The translations under genes and the position numbers were made by a program. Of a stretch of DNA of 64,000 nt, positions 23,711 through 33,529 are shown in pieces. This DNA comes from Rhizophagus clarus. Taxonomy: Eukaryota; Glomeromycota; Glomeromycetes; Glomerales; Glomeraceae. Below the pieces are notes generated by a model. It had not been told where the DNA came from. It worked only from the letters and a program-made list of their open reading frames with translations, and did not search any database. Location: the NCBI GenBank assembly GCA_015698045.1, contig BLAL01000167.1, positions 124,001 to 188,000 of the forward strand. Reading direction: 5' to 3'. The stretch's first letter is position 1, and each line of letters begins with the position of its first letter.

Positions 23711-24463
23711 TTAGAGTTTTAAAATGGTTTATAAATTAAATATTTTAAAACGACGTTATTGAAAAAATCTAAAAAATCTGCTAATATATAATAAGCCAAT
23801 TAGCAACCAATCAGTCATCAATCTGATATGGTCGATTGGTAACCTATTGATAACTGGTAAATTCAACCGTACACCAATCAGTCATCAATCAGTCATATGA
23901 CCAGTTAATAACCGATTTGGAATTTATATCTGATTGATGACCTATTGAAAGAATCAGTCATCAATAGGTATCCAATCGGTTACCAATCAGTCACATGACC
24001 GATTGATGACCGATTTGACTCCATTTGACCTGTGATATTCTGGACAGGATAAACCAAACAAATTCCAGACATAATAAAATTCTGGACAAATTCTAGACAA
24101 TGTTTCTAGGAATATAAAATTTTAAATTTTAAAAAAATGCAAAAAGCACAAAACTGATATTCATAACCACTCCCTGACGTAATAAGTAAAATTGAAGAGC
24201 AGCCAAAAATGCTATCTATAATATTAATTTAAACTTTGATTAATCGTGTAGAAAGTGGTAAACTCTTGCTGATCATCCGGAATATAATTGGATTATTCAG
24301 AATTCTGGAAAATTCCGGACAAATTTGAACCCGGACATATTCTGAACATCTGGAAATACGCACGTTTTGGAACATTTTCCAGATTTACCAAACGTCCGGA
24401 AATTGTCTGTTTATTTTTCTGGACAATTTCAGCATGAATTCTGGATGCATTTTTTTCGTAGGG

Positions 24464-26106
24464 CAGCGGTGGATAACCTTCTAGCAAAAAATGAGGAGGA
24501 CAGCCCCATGGACATTGATCTAATTGGAGTAAACGCCCCTAGTAACTCGTCCATAGTTCTGAATAAACAGGAGTTTCACCACACGAACCCATATATACTA
24601 GATCTACAAACACTACCAAATGTCACCTTTATGGTCAACTCACCATATAACGAAGAAAATGATCATAAAGAAAATGGGTGTAACTCTGACACGCCCACAA
24701 ATCAACTTGATAAGGATGAAACCAGTATTGATATGGATAGGCTAATGATCACTAATGAGGTGATACAAGCATCACTACCGACTATAAATAATGCCATAAT
24801 TAGCTAATTTTTCACACCGAAACACTCCTTTTTACCAAACTCTCAACAAGTAGCTGAAGAAATACAGCGAAATAAGTATGAATCAGTTTTATCACCAAAC
24901 GGTTCATGGAGCATGACCAAAAAGTTAAAAAATCCCAAGGCAACATTAAAGAATCTCAAGATCAAATCCCTGACAGCTAGTACAAAAGACTCTATCCATG
25001 CTATCAAGACAGAAGAATCTCTGGTATCATACGATGTATACATCAAACTGGCGGACGTAGAAGTATATTTTGCTAATGACAACAAATTAGCATTTATTGA
25101 AATTCTTACACGTGACTTTTGTGGCTTTCTAGGAGTTGAAATCAACAAAGACGATGGCGAAATCATCATTAAATACTCCACATATAAAGGGATGAATAAT
25201 ATGGTGCGACTATTCAATCACAAACACAACGCTTAATATCCGTTCATGAAGATGCACCCAAAGACATATTATCTAGTTGACGGTAATAGGGTCTCATCTA
25301 AGGAATTTAAAATTCTTAACATTCTGGAAACTATTGATCGAGAAGTAGTTGAATGCGTGATTTCAAAAATTATAGGATCACGGCAATTTTTTATTAAAAA
25401 ATCAGGCTTTAAGCCATCGAAAAACAACACACACACTTATACCATATTCTTTACAGTCAAAGATTCGGATACGTGTAAAGTAATTAAGAACATATGGTCG
25501 ATTTCCATTGACAATATATTGTATAGACTAGCACTGGCCAACTATGCGGAGTCAGACATGATAAATCAGAAAAAGTTCTCAGGTGAATTTGTAGGATTTG
25601 ATAAGGATATATCACCAGCCGCTGTTCAGGAGGCATATATAGCTCAAAATCCTAAACATGCATACCAACAATCATCTGATAAATTCATTTTGAAATTCTT
25701 CTCAGAACATGATCTTTTTAATGCTTGCGCCATGAAGGTTCATTTTAACGAGTATCATATTACAGGTTCTTCACGTAATTATGAAGTCAATTGGCATTGT
25801 CATAACAACAAACTGTTCGCGATCACACCAATGGCACCATCTTGTTTAAACGTAATCACTAAAGTCACTCAACAAGCGGAATTACATTAATTAACTATAT
25901 GACAAGAGGAACACGTGTCGTCGCAGCCTTTGACTACTAAGTCGAAACCTAGACGCTTTACAAAAAATCAATTAAATCAAAATACGAAAATGCCAATCTC
26001 GCGTCAAGATGCCAAAAAGAAGTCAGTAGCAACTGGCGCTAATGCAAGCGAGTTAGGAAAACCAAACAGAATGATAAAACCTGGCACTGCTAGACCCTTC
26101 TCTTAG
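24464..26106 (+). pseudogene. LINE ORF1, second part
   Basis: Continues ORF1 from the insertion site in frame (AVDNLLAKNEEDSPMDID) to 24807, then after stops in two further open blocks, 24913-25236 and 25246-25890. The last has a hydrophobic/charged pattern with HYxIFF- and AYIAQNPKHAYQQSSDKF-type segments. A basic tail (KPRRFTKNQLNQN) closes at 25915-26106, likely nucleic-acid binding by composition. No gag-knuckle is visible. Frame changes at about 24807 and 25236 show decay. Confidence 0.65.
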
Positions 26107-26285
26107 TATGATCGATAACAGCCATCCACAAGGGCCCTCCTCTGCCTCTTCAACACACATGGATGGAATTGTTGAAGGGTTAGAGAGTTTGTGCTAATCG
26201 CACATTCTCTTTAACCACTTTACTATCCAGAAAGCCTGATCCTACGGATAATGAGCTGGCGGTAATAGGTCATACACCGCCACAG

Positions 26286-27683
26286 GTGGCTCACTCAGAT
26301 AACAGAATGACCAGCGCAAATCAAACATTAACTTTAGATGATATTAAGTATATTGATAATTCTTATAATAAAAATAATAATAATATTTTAGTTAATAATG
26401 GAGGTGATAAGGAACAAATAGAACGAATTTTCATAGGCAATAAGGAACAAATTGAACGGAGTAATGTCCCCCACAATGAAGATTCGCACTCGTTTGAATT
26501 AGTCAACCAATGTGAAAAAGACGTCGCCATATACCTATCGAGGCAGAGATTAATATTTGAAGCAGGACATTACCACAATAACATTGACCAATCTTAGCAT
26601 CAGCATCTGGGGAATCAACAATATGCGAATTTAACAGATGAAAACTCATTGTACCTCGAGCTATCAATAGCAGTCCATAACATCAGAGGCATGGGATCTA
26701 ATAATACAGCTCACAAATTAGATGATCTTTTGACATTAATGCAGGATGAAAACATAGACATAGTTGTGGTTACTAAAACCAATACTGATAGAAAGAAAAG
26801 CTCATTCCTAGACATTACATGATATAATAATAGATATAAATTTTATTTTAGTGATAAGAACACAATTACCAACAAGAGCATAGGATTCGGAGTGGCGATA
26901 GCAGTTAAGATGAAATGGGCGAAGCATATAACCAGCATGGACTTAACATCCCTATATTTGCTCAGCATTAATTTATTGCTTAAGAAGCGAGAAATTTTCA
27001 TTACAGCTATTTATGCCGCACCTGAGAATAAACAACACATACACAAGAAGATGATTGATAATACCATGAAACAATTACAACAAAACCTTCTGGGACCATT
27101 ATGGTCATTACATATCATCACTGGTGACTTTAACGAAATAGTAGACCCAGCACTAGATAAAAGCTCGCTAAGTACCAACAATCAAACTGCAAGTAAACTT
27201 CATTAAAATGGGTTGCATCAATTACAGGCATTAGGTTTCAGAGATACTTTTAGGTTAATCAATAATGACCAAAAAGCCTTTACATACAAATATAGCAAGG
27301 GTGAAGTGGAAGAACCCACTTATTCTAGAATCGATATGCTATGGATGAAGGCCCCGAGAACATAATCGTCAAAAGAGCTTATATTTTACCTTCAGATGGA
27401 TGTACGAACAGCGATCATGATATACTCATAACAAGGCTATATATAGCTGAATTTTTGGTCAATAATCGGAAACATACAAGAAGGACAGCTCTCGATCAAA
27501 CAGGAAGAGCGACTACCATACAAATGGACATAGAGAGAACTAGGAATGCGAACATACACGGGAAAAAATCAGAAACAGCAGATATTTTGTTGGTCAAAAG
27601 GCGAATTATAGACCTAGATAAGACGCATAGGAGTAATATAGAATTATTTCAGCAGGCGTGCAGAAATATCACGAGTAGCCCAA
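26286..27683 (+). pseudogene. LINE ORF2 N-terminal part: APE-type endonuclease
   Basis: After a leader (26286-26597) the frame shows AVHNIRGMGSNNTAHKLDDL (from about 26668), VVVTKTNTD, FITAIYAAPEN, HIITGDFNEIVDP, SRIDMLW and, in a shifted frame, NSDHDILITRL. These are the ordered motifs of the exonuclease/endonuclease/phosphatase fold used by LINEs to nick target DNA: Asn of NIRG, the E-position replaced by K in TKTN, GDFNE, and the terminal SDH. Stops at about 26820 and 27204 and a shift near 27350 break it. The frame runs to SSP at 27681, where element III is inserted. Confidence 0.88.
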
Positions 27684-27849
27684 CCCAGTAAAAAATTGAA
27701 AATCCGGAATTTGTCCAGAAAATATTATTGTACAAATACTGTACAAATTCTGTACAATTAGTGACAGAAAATGTACCGAATTATGAAATATTCTGTACCT
27801 GTACAAATTCTGGATAATGCTAATTGTACAGATTATAACCACATTATAA

Positions 27850-28250
27850 CCAGGTTTTATACAGAATATATACATATTTTGTACAAATTTTGTACGGGTT
27901 TTATACAGAATATATACAAATTTTGTACAGGTTTTATACAGAATATATACAAATTTTGTACGGGTTTACATAAATATATATGAATTTTGTACAGGTTTTA
28001 TACAGAATATATACAAATTTTGTACAGGTTTACATAAATATATATGAATTTTGTACAGGTTTTATACAGAATATATACAAATTTTGTACGGGTTTTATAC
28101 AGAATATATACAAATTTTGTACAGGTTTTATACAGAATATATACAAATTTTGTACAGGTTTACATAAATATATACGAATTTTGTACAGGTTTTATACAAA
28201 TTTTGTACGGGTTTTATACAGAATATATACAAATTTTATTCAAATTACAA
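27850..28250. repeat. Subterminal 33-bp repeat with TGTAC motifs
   Basis: About a dozen units of the form TTTTATACAGAATATATACA followed by AATTTTGTACGGG or AATTTTGTACAGG. Some units are replaced by a TTTACATAAATATATATGAA variant. All plus-strand open frames here repeat FCTGFIQNIYK and reflect the repeat. The repeated TGTAC block is the likely protein-binding motif of the element arm. Confidence 0.9.
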
Positions 28251-28904
28251 TTGTAATATTAGCCAAAATTATAATTCAAATTTAATGTAATGCTAACCAA
28301 AATTATAATTCATTTTATTATAATTTGTAAATTTTATTATATACAATAAATATGAATACAAAACTTATAACAGAAAAAGTAAATGTAATAAAGGATTCAT
28401 TACCCAATAATTTATCTTGCATTTAAAAATATAAGAACATGAAGATGTTAGAATATTAATTCATGCTGAGTTTAAGGCATAGAATAAAAAAAAGATAAAG
28501 GTTAATATGCTAAAGAGATATAATGTAAGAAGTAAAAAAAGTTAGTATATTAATTAAATATAGTTAGTATATTAGTGATGCAAAAAAATAAAAGTAAAGT
28601 AAAAAAAGCAGTTAGAAAAGTTAGTATATTAAATAGATGTAGTTAGTATATTAGTAACACGTAAAAAAAAATAATACATGAAAAAGTAACACGTAAAAAA
28701 AGTAAAGAGTAAATAATAAAAAAGAAAGTAACATAAAAAAGTAAAAAAGCAGTTAGTAATAAGAAAAGAAATATAGTAATATATAAATAAATAATAGTAA
28801 AAAGATAAATAAAAACAATTACAAGAAAAATATAGTTAAAAATATTAAAAATAAAGTAAATAGAAAATTAGTACAAATAAAAAAAAATATTGTTTTAAAA
28901 TACC
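28251..28904 (-). repeat. TACTAAC-rich AT tract in element III
   Basis: On the minus strand, eight or more ATACTAACT, TACTAATATACTAAC and TCTAACTG motifs lie between about 28500 and 28780 among T-runs, with possible acceptors (CTCTTTAG near 28513, AAACTCAG near 28468). This parallels 20505-21040 of element II, although the primary sequence is otherwise different. No coding frame. Confidence 0.55.
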
Positions 28905-29015
28905 TGTAAATCTGTAATATTATGTATTTTGAGATAAAAATGTAAAAAAGAAAGAGTTAACAAGAAAAGGTCGTACGATATTTTTTCAAAAGTATTGTTT
29001 ATTTATAATTCGTGT
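28905..29015 (-). promoter_or_regulatory. TATA box plus candidate untranslated first exon and donor
   Basis: Read on the minus strand: GAATTATAAATAAACAATAC near 29005, then TTGAAAAAATATCGTACGACC, a CTTTC-rich leader with no ATG, and ATTTACAG|GTATTT near 28905. The arrangement matches 21040-21140 of element II. The direction of transcription would run away from splice-unit array B and towards the left arm of the element. Confidence 0.45.
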
Positions 29016-29880
29016 TTAGCTATTTTTAGCATAATGATGTACCTGATTACAAATTTAATAAAGTAAATGATCGGCAAATCACATGGCCTATGTGATACCA
29101 TATACTGATAATAAATAAATTAATCTGGCCAAAATTATAATAATGCGGGCCATAATGTTATTTATCACTTGTGTATATTTCACACCCTTATACGTTTTTG
29201 CAATAGTATAAATGTTTTTGTCTTACCAATTTACTGTCGGATGCTATATTCTTATACAATGTATATATTACACAATATAGGTATTTGTTATTATAATAGA
29301 CGATAAACATTGTATGCAAATACAATTGTATGCAAAAATTATAATTTTTTATTAAAATCGATATCCCTTTCAAAAAACACTTTTAAGTAATTAAAAAAAG
29401 GATTACATTATAACCAAAACAACACCACCATTAATTACATTTAATTATTATTTAATACCGACTACGGTGTTCAATTAAGATCCAATTAAGATCCAATTAA
29501 GATGTAACCGATTAGTATTATATATTAATTTATCAATTGCAAATTAGGTTACTTTTGTACTAGTATGTTATGAATTACCACAGACTGTAATTATCATACA
29601 TGAAGATGCAAACCGATTAGAGCATATCAATTTATCAATTACAAATTAGGCACTTCTGTACTGGCCATTGGGAAAAATTTTGGTCCACAGATCTGCGCAG
29701 TTCTGCAAAGTACATTTCTGCACTAATCTGAGGACATGCCGATGCGCGTCACAGAAAAATTTCGCATAATGTTAACTAATATCAATTAATTTATTTCATT
29801 AAAAAAAAAATATTTACAAATTTAAAAGTGCATTTACTAATCTACACTATTTTACTAAATGCACTAAACTAAAGTTCCCT
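29016..29880. other. Intervening DNA of element III with a ~106-bp duplication
   Basis: Mostly unassigned. AACCGATTAGNNNNTAT...TCAATT(G/A)CAAATTAGG occurs twice (about 29505 and 29611). A GC-richer patch at 29660-29760 (CACAGATCTGCGCAGTTCTG) precedes AT-rich sequence. No gene is recognised. Confidence 0.5.
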
Positions 29881-30039
29881 TCCTTTCTTTCTTTCTTTAC
29901 TTTTATACTGCAAAATCATGTTGTTAATGGTTTGGACATTGTTTCAGTTGGTTCGATTCCAACAAACAACTTTTAACTTCTTCGATCCAATAAAACAACA
30001 AAATGCGAAAATACTATCCCTCCTTACTTCAAAATTATG

Positions 30040-32670
30040 TTTCAGGAAGCTTCCAGTAATCCGTGAACCTATAAAATAAAAAATGAACATTAATTAAAAT
30101 TTCGTTTTTAAAAAAAAAAATAAAAATAAAGAACTTATAATTTTCGAAATAAATACCGTATCTGAAAACCGCAAATCTACAAAAAAAAAGAATCAAAACG
30201 TTAATTAACGTTTCGTTAATAAAAACGAGAAAAATTTTTTTTTATTTTCGGAATACCTGGTCTACCTCAAAATGGGGTTCCATCTAAAAACTGAAAACGA
30301 ACGTTAATTAACATTCGTTGAAACAAAAATAAAATAAAAAAAGTCATTTCGAAGCTTTATACCTTCGAAATACCCTGGTCCGCTTCGAATTGGAAGATCC
30401 AGACCTAAAAAAAAGAATACAAAACGCATGTTAATAATGTTCGTTAAAAAAATATAAAATTTTTCCTAAGTTATTATATTACCTTTATGGTCCGCTGCGA
30501 AAGAGAGTCCGGACCTAAAAAAAATAAAAAAGACGAACATTAGTAACGTTCGTTAAATTTAAATAAAAAGTTAAAATATTTCGAAGATATTATATTACCT
30601 TCGAATATCATGGCCCGCTGCGAGAGGGAGTTCCGGACCTAAAAAAAATAAAAAAACGAACATTAGTAACGTTCGTTAAAATAAATAAAGTTAAAATTTT
30701 TCGAAGATATTATATTACCTTTGAATATCATGGTCTGCTTCGAAAGTGAATTCTGACCTAAAAAAAAAAGAAATACGAAACGAAATATTAGTAACATTTT
30801 GTAAAATAATATAAAAAAAATAATTTCGAAGTTTTTTTACCTTCGAAATAATCCGGTCCACTTCGAATTGGAGTTCCAGACCTAAAAAAAGAACTGAACG
30901 TTAGTTAACGTTCGTTGAAATAAAAAAAAAACAATTTTTTCGAAGCTTTATACCTTCAAAATACCGGTCCGCTTCGAATTAAAGTTCTGGACCTAAAAAA
31001 AAACAAAACGAAACATTAGTAACGTTTCGTAAAATAAAATATAAAATAAAATTATTTCGAAGTTTTTTTTTACCTTCGAAATAACTCGGTCCACTTCTTT
31101 CGGACCTAAAAAAACAAACGCTAGTTTAACATTCGTTGAAACAAAAATAAATATTTTTTTTTTACCTTCAGTCTGCTTCGAGTTCTGGACCTAAAAAAAA
31201 TGTAAAATAAAACGAAACGTTAATTGGTTTCGTTTTGTAAAATATAAAAAAATAAAATTTCGAAGATATTATTATACCTTCGAAATCCCGGTCCGCCTCT
31301 AAAGAGTTTCGGACCTAAAAAATATAAAAAAAACGAACATTAGAAACGTTCGTTTTAAATAAAACAAAAAAAAAAAATAAAATTTCGAAGATATTATACC
31401 TTCGAAATATCATAGTTCACCTCTAAAGGAGTTCCGGACCTAAAAAAAGAAAGAAAATGAACGTTAGTTAACGTTCGTTGAAATTAAAGTAAAAAAAATT
31501 TTTTTTTACTTAATGGTCCTCCTCGAAATGGAGTTCTGGACCTAAAAAAAGAAAGAAAATGAACGTTAGTTAACGTTCATTGAAATTAAAGTAAAAAAAA
31601 TTTTTTTTTTACTTAATGGTCCTCCTATGGAGTTCCGGACCTAAAATAAAGGAAGAAAAAATGAAACGTTACTAACGTTTCGCTAAAACACAAAAAAAAA
31701 ATGAATTTTTTTTTACTTAGTGGTCCGCCTCGAAATAGAGTTCTGGACCTAAAAAATACAAAAAAAAATGAACATTAGTAACGTTCGTTTTAAATAAAAC
31801 AAAAAAAAAATAAATTTCGAAGATATTATACCTTCGAAATACCGGTCCGCCTCTAAAGAGTTCCGGACCTAAAAAAAGAAAGAAAACGAACGTTAGTTAA
31901 CGTTCGTTGAAATTAAAGTAAAAAAAATTTTTTTTTTTACTTAATGGTCCTCCTCGAAATGGAATTCCGGACCTAAAAAAAAGAAGAAAAACGAAACGTT
32001 ACTAACGTTTCGCTAAAATACAAAAAAAAAATGATTTTTTTTTTTTACTTAGTGGTCCGCCTCGAAATAGAGTTCCGGACCTAAAAAAAAAAGAAAAAGA
32101 AATCGAACGTTAGTTAACGTTCGCTAAGTAAAAATAAAACAACCAAATATTTTTTTTTCAAAGTTACCTTTGAAATGAAGTTCAAGGCCGCATGTTCGGT
32201 GTTCTGGACTACAAAAGTAATAAACAAAATTAAAAAAAAATCGAACGTTAATATTAACGTTCGTTAAATTAAATAAAAAAAAAGTCCGGAGCTGTACCTC
32301 AGCTTCCGGACCTAAAAAAATTAAAATTGAACGTTCGTTAAATAATCATTTTTTTTCGAAGGTAACCTTAGAAATAGTCCAGAACTCGTACCTTTAGTGT
32401 TCTGGACTTAGAAAGATAAAAACGAACGTTAATAAAGTTTGTTAAATAATTAATGAAAAAATATTTTTCGAAGTTTGCCTTCGAAATTGGTGGAATTGTA
32501 AAGCCTTCAGCTCTTTGGACTTACAAAATATAAAACGAGCGTTAGCTAATGTTCGTTAAAGTAAACTAATAAAAAAAAAAATTTTTTTCGAAGGTTAACT
32601 TCGAAATTGAGTCCAGAACCCATACCTTCGGTGTTCTGGACCTACAAAAAAAAGGAAAAATGAGTGTTAG
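30040..32670 (-). repeat. Array B: tandem micro-exon/intron-like units, minus strand
   Basis: About 25 units of roughly 110 bp. On the minus strand each has a T-run ending in TTTTTTTAG, an exon-like block starting GTCCGGAACTCC and usually ending ATTTCGAAG, then a donor (GTATAA, GTAATA or GTAAAA), and a near-perfect inverted repeat such as CGAACGTTAACTAACGTTCG or CGAAACGTTACTAACGTTTC containing the branch-point consensus. Blocks are 32-41 nt in those measured (37, 39, 40, 41), so reading phase is not kept. Right-hand units (32280-32640) have shorter blocks of 14-16 nt. Conservation is strongest at splice signals and at the inverted repeat. Confidence 0.8.
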
Positions 32671-33130
32671 TCAATGCTCGTTAAATAATAATATTAAAAA
32701 ATACTTTTAATATCTAAAAGAACCTGCGAAAATAGGTAGGAGAAAAGTTTTACAAAAAAAAACTTTTTTAATCTGATGTTCCTGCAAAGTTTCGAAGCTT
32801 AAAAAAAATTTCAATTTTTTTTTAATACTTTAACAGATTATTTCTTTAAATTAAAGAAGTTGAAAAAAATCATTTCTTTAAAAAGTATTAAAAAAGATTA
32901 TTTTTTAAAGCACTGTGAAAAAAAATTTATAAGTGTTTAGACAAATAGGAAGTGCAAAGTTTGTTGAAATAAAAAAAAAAAGTTTGTGTAAATAAAAGAG
33001 AAAAATGGGAGATCTCAAGATTTTTGTACGAAATGTTTTAAAATCTGCAATTTTAGAGATTATCAGAATTTTTATAAAAAAATCTTCAAAAAATAAAAAT
33101 GCAGATTGTCGCAGATCTGAACTGATATAA
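32671..33130. other. AT-rich junction between array B and right arm
   Basis: Poly-A and poly-T rich sequence with inverted A8/T8 stretches (32740-32900). A short minus-strand open frame (32905-33153) has no recognisable features and no start context. I see no gene. Confidence 0.5.
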
Positions 33131-33529
33131 CATTCCCAATGAATTCTATACAAAATTATATATTATATACATTTGGATAAATTCTGTACAAATTCTGTAC
33201 AAAAATTATATATTATATACATTCGGATAAATTCTGTACAAATTCTGTACAAAATTATATATTATATACATTCGGATAAATTCTGTACAAATTCTGTACA
33301 CAATTATATATTATATAAATTAAAATTCAGATAATTTCTGTACAAATTCCGTATAACAAATTCTGTACAAAATTAAATTCAGTACAAATTCAGACGAATT
33401 CCGTACAATTCTCTTAATAAATATATATAAAAGGTCATCATAAAGTATACACCACTACAAATTCCGTACATATTCTGTACAAAGTTGTACAAAACCTGTA
33501 CAAAAAATGTACAATTACTTTTTATAGGG

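Larger units (their letters stand above)
19837..24034. mobile_element. CACTA-like element II, nested in element I
   Basis: Starts CACAGGTCGAATGG and ends with the complement of CACAGGTCAAATGG. The inverted similarity extends about 35 bp (through GTCAAATCRGTCAYCAATC). A 3-bp target duplication ATA lies at 19834-19836 and 24035-24037. Removing it restores the GACATATTCTGGAC repeat of the host element, which proves the boundaries. Subterminal repeats ATCAATCGG/CCGATTGAT cover both arms. The interior holds an 11-bp array, a TATA/first-exon module, TACTAAC clusters and a 60-bp minisatellite. No transposase was found. Confidence 0.88.
19521..24463. mobile_element. CACTA-like element I, inserted in LINE ORF1
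   Basis: Inverted ends CCCTACGAAAAAA at 19521 and the complement ending at 24463, with a 3-bp target duplication CAG (19518-19520 and 24464-24466). The LINE frame across the empty site reads SLTPAVDNLLAKNEED, so the ends are exact. Subterminal direct and inverted repeats of CCGGACATATTCTGG and ATTCCGGACA type fill both arms (19535-19836, 24035-24450). That layout is typical of CACTA/EnSpm transposase-binding regions. About 742 bp belong to this element; the rest is a nested element at 19837-24034. No transposase is encoded. Confidence 0.85.
27684..33529. mobile_element. CACTA-like element III, inserted in LINE ORF2
   Basis: Inverted ends CCCAGTAAAAAATTG and CCCTATAAAAAGTAATTG (complement) with a 3-bp target duplication CAA (27681-27683 and 33530-33532). 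The restored LINE frame across the site reads RNITSSPSMRSKLDN. Subterminal arms are packed with TGTACAAATTCTGTACA-type inverted repeats (27710-28250, 33170-33520). The interior has the same plan as element II: TACTAAC-rich tract, TATA/first-exon module, then a long array, here of splice-like units. No transposase; length 5846 bp. Confidence 0.85.

Noticed and set aside
27771-28285. Overlapping frames encoding FCTGFIQNIYK repeats
   Set aside because: They are translations of the subterminal repeat of CACTA-like element III in three frames.
29910-29985. tRNA-like segment: GTTGGTTCGATTCCAAC forms a perfect T-arm with a B-box, followed by AAACAAC
   Set aside because: The distance to a possible acceptor strand (GTTGTTA) is only about 27 nt, so there is no room for D and anticodon arms. 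It could be a worn SINE head, but no A-box or sibling copy is visible.
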